From the NCBI GenBank assembly GCA_964636575.1, contig CAZWSE010000042.1, forward strand, positions 1-29,409: a stretch of 29,409 nt of DNA. Reading direction: 5' to 3'. The position numbers and the translations under genes are program-made. Below the pieces are notes generated by a model that worked only from the letters and a program-made list of their open reading frames with translations, did not search any database and was not told where the DNA came from. Positions 7,291 to 15,106 of this stretch are shown here, piece by piece (the stretch's first letter is position 1; every line of letters begins with the position of its first letter). The stretch comes from CAZWSE01 sp964636575 (GTDB taxonomy: Bacteria > Pseudomonadota > Alphaproteobacteria > Rhodobacterales > Rhodobacteraceae).

Positions 7291-8344
7291 CGACCGGCCC
7301 GTAGGCTTGGTGCACGGCGCGGAACGACATCAGTTTGCGCTGTGTTTCGTCCCAAAGGTGCAGCCGCGCGGTGGCGATGCTTTCGCCGATGGTCAGCCGT
7401 TGGGCTTCCAGCAAGGCTTTGTGATCGCGCAGCACTTCGGTCAGCCGGTAGAACGGGATACGCGAATAAAGGTGATGCACGTGGTGCACCCCGATATTGC
7501 CCGAAAACCATTGCAAGACTTTGGGCATCACATAGTGGGATGACCCGTGCAGTGCCGCTTCGTGCAGTTGCCAGTCATTGCCATGATCCCAATGGGTGTC
7601 TTCAAACTGGTGTTGTACATAAAACAGCCAGACCCCCGCAGAGGCGGCGACCATGACCGTGGGCAAGAACACCAGAACGATCAGCCAAATGCCACCGGTC
7701 CATAACAGGACGCCGAGGATCGCAAGCAGGGCCACGTTCGTGCCCATGGCCGAGGTCCAATAGCGCCAGCCGGACTTCATCAATCCAAGAGGCAAGCGGT
7801 TGGCCAGCAGGAATAGATACGCAGGCCCAAGCACAAAGAGTGTCAGTGGATGGCGATAGCTGCGGTACCACAGACGCCCCAGCCATGACATCTCAAGGTA
7901 TTCAGAGACGGTCATGGTATAGATGTCGCCCATGCCGCGTGCGGACAGGTTGCCAGAGGCAGAGTGATGTTCCGCGTGGGTGCGTTTCCATACGTCGTAG
8001 GGTGTAAGGGTCAAAACGCCCAAAGCGCGCCCGACCCAGTCGGACAGAGTGCGATTTTGAAAGTAACCGCCGTGTCCGCAATCATGCTGGATGATAAAAA
8101 GCCGGACCAGAAACAAACCGTTGACCAAGGCCAGCCCGAAAGAGGCCCAAGGCGCGAATGAGAGCATCCACCATGCGGCGGCCCAGATGGCCAGAAACGG
8201 CAAAAGCGATACGCCCAACTCAAACACCGAACGCGCCGGATTTGGCTCACGGTATTGCGCAAGGATTTTGATCCAGTTGCGCGCATCCTGTGCGGCATCA
8301 GGGGCCACACCGTTTGTGTGGTCTAGGGATTTCATGACTGTCAT
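7283..8344 (-). CDS. Membrane fatty acid desaturase
   Basis: This is a 353-residue membrane di-iron desaturase. The three histidine boxes are complete: HDCGH (87-91), HAEHH (123-127) and HHVHH near residue 290. They are separated by hydrophobic segments (for example LLPFLAIWAAAWWML and YLFLLANRLPLGL). The spacing matches the acyl-lipid delta-12/omega-6 type desaturases. The enzyme would introduce a double bond into membrane lipid acyl chains, using molecular oxygen and an electron donor. An AGAGAG stretch precedes the ATG at 8344; an ATG nine bases further in is an alternative. It overlaps the GNAT gene downstream and sits just after purF. Regiospecificity cannot be assigned from sequence alone. 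Confidence 0.92.
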   Translation of the reverse strand: MTVMKSLDHTNGVAPDAAQDARNWIKILAQYREPNPARSVFELGVSLLPFLAIWAAAWWMLSFAPWASFGLALVNGLFLVRLFIIQHDCGHGGYFQNRTLSDWVGRALGVLTLTPYDVWKRTHAEHHSASGNLSARGMGDIYTMTVSEYLEMSWLGRLWYRSYRHPLTLFVLGPAYLFLLANRLPLGLMKSGWRYWTSAMGTNVALLAILGVLLWTGGIWLIVLVFLPTVMVAASAGVWLFYVQHQFEDTHWDHGNDWQLHEAALHGSSHYVMPKVLQWFSGNIGVHHVHHLYSRIPFYRLTEVLRDHKALLEAQRLTIGESIATARLHLWDETQRKLMSFRAVHQAYGPVGG

Positions 8345-8423
8345 GCTGCTCTCTCTGTCGGGACGCGGTTTTTTTATGGGCCGCTTTCGTTAATGTTTTC
8401 TTAGCCTAAGCTATCGCCTGCGT

Positions 8424-9917
8424 CTATTCCGCTGCGGGCTTCAGTTGAAACCCTTTGTCGATCTGGTCTGCGGGCACCACAGGGTATTCACCGCTAAAGC
8501 AAGCATCGCAATACTGCGGGATAGCCGGATTGCGCCCATCCGCTTCGCCAACCGCGCGGTACAACCCGTCGAGCGAGATGAATTTTAAGCTGTCCACGCC
8601 CAAATGATCGCGCATTTCGTCTTCGGACATTGTTGCGGCAAGTAGCTTTTCGCGGTTTGGCGTATCGACGCCATAAAAACAGGGCCAGGCAGTCGGGGGA
8701 GAGGCAATGCGGAAGTGGACCTCGGCCGCGCCTGCGTCCAAGATCATTTCCTTGATCTTGCGGCTGGTGGTGCCGCGCACAACGCTGTCGTCGACCAAAA
8801 TGATCCGTTTGCCTTTTACCAGCGCGCGGTTCACGTTCAGCTTCAACCGCACACCCATGTTCCGGATCTGCTCGGTTGGTTCAATGAAGGTGCGGCCCAT
8901 GTACTGGTTGCGGATGATGCCCATGGCGTAGGGAATGCCGGATTGCAGGCTGTAACCAATCGCCGCAGGTGTGCCGGAATCGGGGACGGGACACACCAGA
9001 TCAGCCTCAACAGGGGCTTCAACGGCAAGCTCGCGTCCGATGGATTCGCGGGTCTCATAGACAGAACGGCCGCCCAGAATTGAATCGGGGCGGCTGAAGT
9101 AAACATGCTCAAAAATGCAGAAACGGGATTTTTGGCGTCGGAAGGGGAAATTGCTTTCGACGCCGTTGCCGTTGATGACGACCATCTCGCCAGGTTCGAT
9201 TTCGCGAATGAACTCGGCCCCGATGATATCAAGCGCGCAGGTTTCAGACGACAGCACCCAACCGTCGCCCAATTGGCCCAAAACAAGCGGGCGGACCCCC
9301 AAGGGATCGCGGACACCAATCAGTTTGGATTTGGTCATGGCCACAACTGAAAAGGCACCTTCGACACGGCGCAGGGCATCTTCCATGCGCTCTGGAATGG
9401 TGCGTTGCAAAGACCGTGCCATCAGGTGAATGATACATTCACTGTCGGAGGAGCTTTGGAAGATCGATCCGCGTTCGATCAATTCACGGCGGAGCGCATC
9501 GGCGTTGGTGATGTTGCCGTTGTGCGCAATCGCGGCACCCCCCATTGCGAACTCACCGAAGAAAGGTTGCACGTCACGGATGGCGGTCTGGCCTTTGTCC
9601 CCTGCAGTCGAATAGCGGACGTGTCCGATGGACAGCGGACCGGGCAGGGTCTTCATCAGGGTTTCATTGGTGAAGTTGTCGCGAACATATCCAAAGCGGC
9701 GGGCGTTTTGAAATCCGGCCTCGTCGTCGTGGCTGACAATGCCGCCTGCTTCTTGACCGCGGTGCTGTAAGGCATGCAGGCCAAGCGCTACAAAGTTGGC
9801 CGCGTCTTTGACGCCAATAACACCAAAGACCCCGCATTCTTCACGCAATTTGTCGTCATCGAAGGGATGGGCGGGGGGCATCGGGCAGGTCGACAAGAGG
9901 GGGCTCTCCGAATCCAT
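8424..9917 (-). CDS. purF: Amidophosphoribosyltransferase
   Basis: PurF catalyses the first committed step of purine synthesis, making phosphoribosylamine from PRPP and glutamine. The glutaminase nucleophile is Cys28 in REECGVFGVIG, followed by LGLHALQHRGQEAGG. The C-terminal phosphoribosyltransferase domain has the PRPP loop IILVDDSVVRGTTS. There is also CIFEHVYFSRPDS and the metal-site-like cysteines near the end. The length of 497 is normal. A start at residue 13 (MPPAHPFDDDKL, 9881) would give a product closer to relatives, with a 15-residue propeptide. However, GAGGGG lies ahead of 9917, so I keep the longer form. cvpA precedes it, as in many proteobacteria. Confidence 0.96.
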   Translation of the reverse strand: MDSESPLLSTCPMPPAHPFDDDKLREECGVFGVIGVKDAANFVALGLHALQHRGQEAGGIVSHDDEAGFQNARRFGYVRDNFTNETLMKTLPGPLSIGHVRYSTAGDKGQTAIRDVQPFFGEFAMGGAAIAHNGNITNADALRRELIERGSIFQSSSDSECIIHLMARSLQRTIPERMEDALRRVEGAFSVVAMTKSKLIGVRDPLGVRPLVLGQLGDGWVLSSETCALDIIGAEFIREIEPGEMVVINGNGVESNFPFRRQKSRFCIFEHVYFSRPDSILGGRSVYETRESIGRELAVEAPVEADLVCPVPDSGTPAAIGYSLQSGIPYAMGIIRNQYMGRTFIEPTEQIRNMGVRLKLNVNRALVKGKRIILVDDSVVRGTTSRKIKEMILDAGAAEVHFRIASPPTAWPCFYGVDTPNREKLLAATMSEDEMRDHLGVDSLKFISLDGLYRAVGEADGRNPAIPQYCDACFSGEYPVVPADQIDKGFQLKPAAE

Positions 9918-10009
9918 TTGGGATGGTCCCCTCGGTCTTAACTTTTGAGAGCCCTTATGTCACGGAAGTATGACAGGTTTCGGTGCCAAAAAGATCACTT
10001 TGCTGTGGA

Positions 10010-10564
10010 TTACTGAGTGCAAACGTTTGTCAGCTGTTCGTATTGGCGTGTGATCCAGCCCAAAGCGGCTTCAGGGTTCTGTTCTTCGATCTGTCCGGTG
10101 AACTGGCCGAAGACCTGAGCAGAGCGGCTTTCATCAACCATTGTGTACTCTTGGTCAGTGATGACGGTGCTGTAGACAAAGAAGGCAATGGCCACCAACA
10201 AGATCCCACGGGCGACGCCGAAGAGAAAGCCCAAAGCTTGGTCAATACCGCCAAGGGCCGACCGTTGAACGATGGATGAAAAGAGCGGGGTGAAGAGCGA
10301 AAAGATGATCAACCCTGCCACAAAGACAATCGCAAAGGCGCCGATGATCGAGATTTCGCAGCTGTCGCCGACAAATTCACCCACCACAGGGATTTCACTT
10401 ATCAGCGGCTGAACTTTTGGCGCGAACAAGAAGGCAAGGATCGCGGCACCGACCCACCCTGCGATGGCCATCGCTTCGCGGACCAAACCGCGACCGTAGG
10501 CCAAAAGCGCTGATAAGACGATGACGATGACAACGATGCCGTCGACGATGGTGAAACCTTCCAT
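10010..10564 (-). CDS. cvpA: CvpA family membrane protein
   Basis: This is a 184-residue protein with a CvpA domain and four hydrophobic segments: VDGIVVIVIVLSALLAYGRG, then AIAGWVGAAILAFLF, then ISIIGAFAIVFVAGLIIFSL, and finally the FLFGVARGILLVAIAFFVYS region. CvpA is required for colicin V production in E. coli and has been linked to envelope homeostasis, with no defined biochemical activity. It sits between radA (27 bases downstream of radA) and purF, the standard cvpA-purF pairing. The C-terminal tail (about 50 residues) is soluble. Confidence 0.92.
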   Translation of the reverse strand: MEGFTIVDGIVVIVIVLSALLAYGRGLVREAMAIAGWVGAAILAFLFAPKVQPLISEIPVVGEFVGDSCEISIIGAFAIVFVAGLIIFSLFTPLFSSIVQRSALGGIDQALGFLFGVARGILLVAIAFFVYSTVITDQEYTMVDESRSAQVFGQFTGQIEEQNPEAALGWITRQYEQLTNVCTQ

Positions 10565-10591
10565 GGGCCTGCCCTCTTTTCGTTTTGGACG

Positions 10592-11959
10592 CTATCCTGC
10601 GCCGAATATATCACCCACAAAACTTGTCAGATCAGATATCTGGTTCAGGGCCATGCCGGTGTTTGCACCGGTCTTGCCGCCCGACGGGGCGATGGCCGCT
10701 GTGAAACCAAGTTTTTGCGCTTCTTTCAACCTATTTTCGGTTTGTGTAGCAGGTCTTAACGCGCCACTGAGACTTATTTCCCCGAAAACCACCGTTTCAG
10801 AGGGTAAAGCGGCGTCTTCGCGCGCCGATAGTAGCGCGGCTGCAACAGCCAGATCGGCTGCGGGTTCGGTCACCTTCATTCCGCCTGCAACGTTCAGATA
10901 GACATCAAGCCCCGTGAAAGGGATGCCGCAACGGGCTTCTAACACTGCCATAATCATCGCCAAACGTCCCGAATCCCAGCCAACGACGGTGCGGCGCGGT
11001 TGGCTGTGCGGCGAGGGCGCGATCAGGGCTTGGAATTCGACCAAAACCGGTCGGGTGCCTTCGACCCCTGCAAAAACAACAGAACCGGGGCTGGGTTGTC
11101 CGCGTTCCGACAGGAACAGTGCGGAAGGGTTGATAACCTCGGCCAATCCGCCGCCTGTCATCTCAAAAACCCCAATCTCATCGGCGGGTCCAAAACGGTT
11201 CTTGACCGCGCGCAGGATACGGAACTGGTGGCCACGCTCACCCTCAAAGTAGAGCACCGTATCGACCATATGTTCCACCACACGTGGGCCCGCGATTTGG
11301 CCGTCTTTGGTGACATGCCCGACAAGAATGACCGACACGCCCTTACGCTTGGCGAAGCTGGTCAATTCATGCGCGGCAGAACGGACCTGACTGACAGACC
11401 CCGGCGCGCTTTCGACGTTGTCGGCCCACATGGTCTGGATGGAATCGATGATCGCCAGTTGCGGGCGTTCTTTATCAAGGGTGGTCAGGATGTCGCGCAG
11501 GTTTGTCTCTGATGCCAATTTGACAGGCGCATCTGCCAGCCCAAGGCGTTGCGCGCGCATGCGCACCTGGGCCGAGGCTTCTTCACCGCTGACGTAGATT
11601 GTTTTCAAGCCCGACCGCGCAAATTGTGCCGCCGCCTGTAGCAGAAGTGTGGATTTGCCGATGCCGGGATCGCCGCCCACAAGAATGGCCGAGGAAGGCA
11701 CAAGCCCGCCGCCCAACACGCGGTCGAGTTCTGCGATGCCAGAGGTCGTGCGCGGCGGCGGGGCTTCTTCCGTGCTAAGATCTGTCAGCTCAATCGCTGA
11801 CCCGCGTTTGCCGCCCAAGGATTTTGACGCAGGTCCAGCGGACAGCGGTGTGTCTTCGACAATGGTGTTCCAATCCCCGCAGGCTTCGCAGCGACCCGAC
11901 CATTTGGACGAAGTGGCCCCGCAGGCTGTGCAAGAGAAGTTTTTTGTCGCCTTAGCCAT
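10592..11959 (-). CDS. radA: DNA repair protein RadA
   Basis: RadA (Sms) is a RecA-like, DnaB-related helicase that drives branch migration in recombinational repair. The 455-residue product starts with a C4 zinc finger (Cys10, Cys13, Cys24, Cys27). It continues with Walker A GGDPGIGKST (95-104), a Walker B region LAIIDSIQTMW and the RadA-specific KNRFG motif near residue 250. It ends with a Lon protease-like domain (DLAVAAALLSAREDAALP). All family features are present. The start codon overlaps the stop of the PqiA-like gene by eight bases. Confidence 0.97.
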   Translation of the reverse strand: MAKATKNFSCTACGATSSKWSGRCEACGDWNTIVEDTPLSAGPASKSLGGKRGSAIELTDLSTEEAPPPRTTSGIAELDRVLGGGLVPSSAILVGGDPGIGKSTLLLQAAAQFARSGLKTIYVSGEEASAQVRMRAQRLGLADAPVKLASETNLRDILTTLDKERPQLAIIDSIQTMWADNVESAPGSVSQVRSAAHELTSFAKRKGVSVILVGHVTKDGQIAGPRVVEHMVDTVLYFEGERGHQFRILRAVKNRFGPADEIGVFEMTGGGLAEVINPSALFLSERGQPSPGSVVFAGVEGTRPVLVEFQALIAPSPHSQPRRTVVGWDSGRLAMIMAVLEARCGIPFTGLDVYLNVAGGMKVTEPAADLAVAAALLSAREDAALPSETVVFGEISLSGALRPATQTENRLKEAQKLGFTAAIAPSGGKTGANTGMALNQISDLTSFVGDIFGAG

Positions 11960-12401
11960 CGGGCTGCGCTTTCTGTTGTGTGTCGGTCAGTATCCCGATC
12001 ACCAGCGAGGCTAGAATGCAAGCGGTGAAAAGATACAAGCCCCATGCGGTTTCCAACCGTCCGACCCCGATGCCTTTGGCGAGGGTGATGTAAAGCGCGA
12101 TCAGAAAGATGTCCGCCATCGCCAGTTTTCCGAGAATATGCAAGACGGGCAGTGCTACGGGTTTCAGGAGATTGAAGTGCACAAGTGCCAGCCCGAGCGT
12201 TTTGAGATAGGGCGCGAAGAGCGCGAAGATCGTCACGGCGAGTGCAAGGAACACGTCCGTTTGCCACAGGCTTTGCAGACCAGAGATCACGCTGATTTCA
12301 GACAGCTTAAAGAGCGGCAGCAGCCCTGCCTTCATCAAGGGGGCGAACCACGCGATGGGGTAGAGGATCAGCAAGCTGAGATTGGCGAGTTTGAGTATCA
12401 T
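11952..12401 (-). CDS. PqiA-like (paraquat-inducible protein A family) membrane protein
   Basis: This is a 149-residue protein with four hydrophobic segments (LANLSLLILYPIAWFAPLM, FLALAVTIFALFAPY, the region around ADIFLIALYITLAKGIGV, and LYLFTACILASLVIGIL). It also has the KLSEISVISGLQSLW amphipathic stretch typical of PqiA domains. A longer open frame up to 12533 is false: its extra N-terminus is the translation of a non-coding repeat at 12433-12458. I therefore start at the ATG at 12401. It lacks the N-terminal zinc-ribbon cysteines of E. coli PqiA. PqiA proteins work with MCE proteins in lipid movement across the envelope, and the upstream mlaE-mlaF pair fits this theme. It overlaps radA by eight bases. 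Confidence 0.75.
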   Translation of the reverse strand: MILKLANLSLLILYPIAWFAPLMKAGLLPLFKLSEISVISGLQSLWQTDVFLALAVTIFALFAPYLKTLGLALVHFNLLKPVALPVLHILGKLAMADIFLIALYITLAKGIGVGRLETAWGLYLFTACILASLVIGILTDTQQKAQPDG

Positions 12402-12432
12402 TGCGACGGGCTGTGCCTTTTGGCGGATGGTT

Positions 12433-12458
12433 TTTGAGTATTTGTGGAAAAATGAAGC
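12433..12458 (+). repeat. Intergenic TTTGAGTATTT...GGAAAAATGAAG element, copy 2
   Basis: This is identical to copy 1 in 24 of the 25 shared positions (central GT instead of GC). It fills most of the 67-base spacer between the mlaF stop and the PqiA-like gene and points against the operon direction. Confidence 0.7.
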
Positions 12459-12468
12459 GGGGGCATGG

Positions 12469-13215
12469 TTAACGGATCGCCTCGATCGGGCCTGTGGCGC
12501 GTCCGTGGATGAATTGATCGAGGTATGGATCACCGCTTGCGTCCATATCTGCGACAGGTCCTGTCCACTTGATGACCCCGTCGTGCAGCATGGCCACGTT
12601 GTCTGCGATGGCTCGCACCGAGCTCATGTCGTGGGTGATGGTCATGGCCGTTGCCCCCATTTCGACCACGATTTCGCGGATCAGATCGTTGATGACACCT
12701 GCCATGATCGGATCAAGGCCGGTTGTAGGCTCATCAAAGAAGATGATTTCAGGCTCTGCCGCGATGGCGCGCGCAAGGCCGACCCGCTTTTGCATCCCGC
12801 CCGAAAGCTCCGCGGGCAGTCTGTCGGCCACGTCTTCTTTCAGCCCCACCCGCCGCAGTTTCTCTATCGCGATAGAGCGGGCCTCTTCGGTCGGCTTTTT
12901 CAAGCTGCCACGCAGGAGGCGAAAGGCCACGTTTTGCCAGACCGGCAGGCTGTCAAACAGCGCCCCGCCTTGGAACAGCATCCCGAATTTGGCCAAATAG
13001 GCATCACGGTCGCCCGTTTGAGCGTCTTGTCCGTCAACCGTGATTTGCCCCGCATCAGGTGTGATCAACCCGAGCACAGATTTCAGGGCGACCGACTTGC
13101 CGGTACCAGACCCGCCGATGATAACCATGGACGTCGATTTGGGGATATGCAGATCCACCCCTTGTAGAACCTTGTTGGCCCCGAAGGCCTTTGTGACACC
13201 CTCCATCCGTATCAT
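12469..13215 (-). CDS. mlaF: MlaF-like ABC transporter ATP-binding protein (phospholipid transport)
   Basis: This is a 248-residue ATPase of the MlaF/Ttg2A type. It has Walker A GGSGTGKS (34-41), signature LSGGMQKR (about 137-144), Walker B IIFFDEPTTGLDP and switch TITHDMSS. LSGGMQKRV with GLDPI is characteristic of the MCE-linked ABC importers that maintain outer-membrane lipid asymmetry. The ATG overlaps the mlaE stop (ATGA at 13212-13215). No MCE (MlaD), MlaB or MlaC gene follows, so the complex must draw its other parts from elsewhere in the genome. Confidence 0.93.
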   Translation of the reverse strand: MIRMEGVTKAFGANKVLQGVDLHIPKSTSMVIIGGSGTGKSVALKSVLGLITPDAGQITVDGQDAQTGDRDAYLAKFGMLFQGGALFDSLPVWQNVAFRLLRGSLKKPTEEARSIAIEKLRRVGLKEDVADRLPAELSGGMQKRVGLARAIAAEPEIIFFDEPTTGLDPIMAGVINDLIREIVVEMGATAMTITHDMSSVRAIADNVAMLHDGVIKWTGPVADMDASGDPYLDQFIHGRATGPIEAIR

Positions 13216-13994
13216 ACCGAGAAAAACACCCCCGTGAGCAGGAAGTTCGCGGCGAGGATCAGAATGGCGGCTGCCTCAACCGATCCTTTCGTGGCGCGGC
13301 CGACCCCTTGGGCGCCGCGGCCTGAATTCATCCCGTAGTAGCATCCCATTGTTGCAGCGATGAACCCGAAGACACCGCCCTTGATCAGCGATGAGATCAC
13401 ATCGAAGGGTTCCAGAAAGTCGACCGTATTTTTCAAATAGGCCGCCGCATTGAACCCGAGCGTGCCTGTGGCGACCGCATAACCGCCAAAGATGCCGATG
13501 ATGTCGCCTACAGCCACCAAGACAGGCACTGTCAAGGTGGCGGCCAGCACCCGTGGTACGGTCAGGTACTTCATTGGATGGGTAGACAGGGTCACAAGCG
13601 CGTCGATTTGTTCGGTGACTTTCATAGTCGCGATTTCAGCCGCAACCGATGACGTGACCCGTGCTGCGATCATTAGCCCGACCAGAACCGGCCCCAATTC
13701 ACGGACCATGCCGATGGCGACGATCTGGGGTACGACCGCTTCTGCATTAAACCGTGCGCCGCCTGCGTAGATTTGCAAGGCCAGCGCGCCACCTGTGAAG
13801 ATTGCTGTCAACCCGACCACCGGCAAAGACAGCCAGCCAATATTGAGCAAAGCCACACCGAATTCGCGTGGATAGAACGGCGGGCGGATCAGGTGGCTTA
13901 GGGTTTGACCTGCAAAAATCGCGACCCGACCGATGGCTGCCAGAAACCCGAGCACAACCGCGCCGATTGCCGCCAAAGGGGACAAAATGCTCAT
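13212..13994 (-). CDS. mlaE: MlaE family ABC transporter permease
   Basis: This is a 260-residue inner-membrane permease with the MlaE/DUF140 domain. It has an N-terminal amphipathic segment, the PPFYPREFGVALLNIGW entry, GMVRELGPVLVGLMIAARV (the conserved E-L-x-P-V-L-x-x-x-x-x-A-G/A-R signature) and EQIDALVTLSTHPMKYLTVPR. Five or so hydrophobic helices are seen. With MlaF it should form the membrane core of a phospholipid transporter. Both ends overlap neighbours by four bases (alr upstream, mlaF downstream), so alr-mlaE-mlaF is a translationally coupled unit. Confidence 0.94.
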   Translation of the reverse strand: MSILSPLAAIGAVVLGFLAAIGRVAIFAGQTLSHLIRPPFYPREFGVALLNIGWLSLPVVGLTAIFTGGALALQIYAGGARFNAEAVVPQIVAIGMVRELGPVLVGLMIAARVTSSVAAEIATMKVTEQIDALVTLSTHPMKYLTVPRVLAATLTVPVLVAVGDIIGIFGGYAVATGTLGFNAAAYLKNTVDFLEPFDVISSLIKGGVFGFIAATMGCYYGMNSGRGAQGVGRATKGSVEAAAILILAANFLLTGVFFSV

Positions 13995-15025
13995 CCCAGA
14001 TAGGTGCGCTTGTAGCGGTGACCCAGCGACGTCAAGATTTCGTACCCGATTGTGCCCGCTGCTGTCGCCACATCATCCACCGATTGGTTGCGGCCTAGAA
14101 TATCAAGCGTTTCAGGGTCATAAGCCACGTCCGTCACATCCACTGTGATCAGATCCATCGACACCCGACCGACCAATGGACACTTTTGGTCACCGGCCCA
14201 AAGGGCGGTTCTGTTGCCCATAGCGCGGATCAATCCGTCGGCATACCCCCCTGAAACGGTTGCAATTCTGGACATACGTTTGGCGGTCCAACCCTTTGCA
14301 TAGCCGACGGTTTCACCCACTTCGACGTCTCTTATCTGGATAACAGGCAGGCTGAGCGTGACGACAGATGCAGCCTCTTTGAACGGATGCCCGCCGTACA
14401 AACCGATGCCGGGGCGGGTCAGATCAAAGTGATAATCGGGGCCTAAAAGGATTCCGCCTGTGGCTGCCAAAGACTTCGGGACATCGATCCCGTCGGTCAT
14501 GTCCCGAAAGCTGCTGAGCTGCTTTGGATTCATCGGGTCGCTGCGCGTGTCCGAACACGCCAGATGAGACATAAGCAAGGTCGGCTTTTGGGCCAAGGCG
14601 ATGTCACGTAGGGCGGACCATTCGACCGGTTCCATCCCCAGCCGGTTCATGCCCGTATCCAGCTGAACGCCAAAGGGGTAGGCGGCCAAGGCTTCGACAT
14701 GACGCAACATTTGGTCGACGGAATTGATCATCGGGGTAAGGTCGTGTTCGCGAATAAGCTCTGTGTCGCCAGCCATATGTCCCGACATGACATTGATGGT
14801 CGGGCCGCGGCCCAAGGCCATTCGCACCGCGGCGCCTTCTTCAGCGACGGCCACGAAAAACTGCCGTGCGCCAGCCTTTGCCAAACGGCGCGCAACGATG
14901 GGCGCGCCAAGGCCGTAGCCAGCGGCCTTTACAACGGCACCCGTTTCAGTGGCTGACTTGGCATCCAAAGCACGCCAGTTGGCGACGAGGGCATCAAGAT
15001 CAATTGTAAGGGAGGCTGTCGACAT
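13991..15025 (-). CDS. alr: Alanine racemase
   Basis: This PLP enzyme interconverts L- and D-alanine, supplying D-alanine for peptidoglycan. In the 344-residue form the PLP lysine is Lys33 in VVKAAGYGLGA. The usual K-A-D-A-Y-G-H-G is modified to K-A-A-G-Y-G-L-G. Further motifs are LDTGMNRLGME, LTRPGIGLYGGHP, the tyrosine-bearing VGYAKGW and GRVSMDLITVDV. I choose 15025 (MSTASLTIDLDAL) as start because homologues begin just before the first strand; the frame extends 12 codons further to 15061. It follows dnaB by 81 bases, a conserved alphaproteobacterial pair, and is coupled to mlaE. Confidence 0.95.
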   Translation of the reverse strand: MSTASLTIDLDALVANWRALDAKSATETGAVVKAAGYGLGAPIVARRLAKAGARQFFVAVAEEGAAVRMALGRGPTINVMSGHMAGDTELIREHDLTPMINSVDQMLRHVEALAAYPFGVQLDTGMNRLGMEPVEWSALRDIALAQKPTLLMSHLACSDTRSDPMNPKQLSSFRDMTDGIDVPKSLAATGGILLGPDYHFDLTRPGIGLYGGHPFKEAASVVTLSLPVIQIRDVEVGETVGYAKGWTAKRMSRIATVSGGYADGLIRAMGNRTALWAGDQKCPLVGRVSMDLITVDVTDVAYDPETLDILGRNQSVDDVATAAGTIGYEILTSLGHRYKRTYLG

Positions 15026-15106
15026 AGGCAGGGTTTTCGACGCGGCGCGGCGCGGGGTCAAGGGGGAATACTGCGCCTTCGGGCCGCAAGGGCGTTGCGC
15101 GCAGGC

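Noticed and set aside
12402..12533. N-terminal extension of the PqiA-like gene up to 12533
   Set aside because: The extra residues come from translating the 25-base intergenic repeat (ASFFHKYSK) and from the end of mlaF in another frame. The ATG at 12401 begins the hydrophobic PqiA segment.
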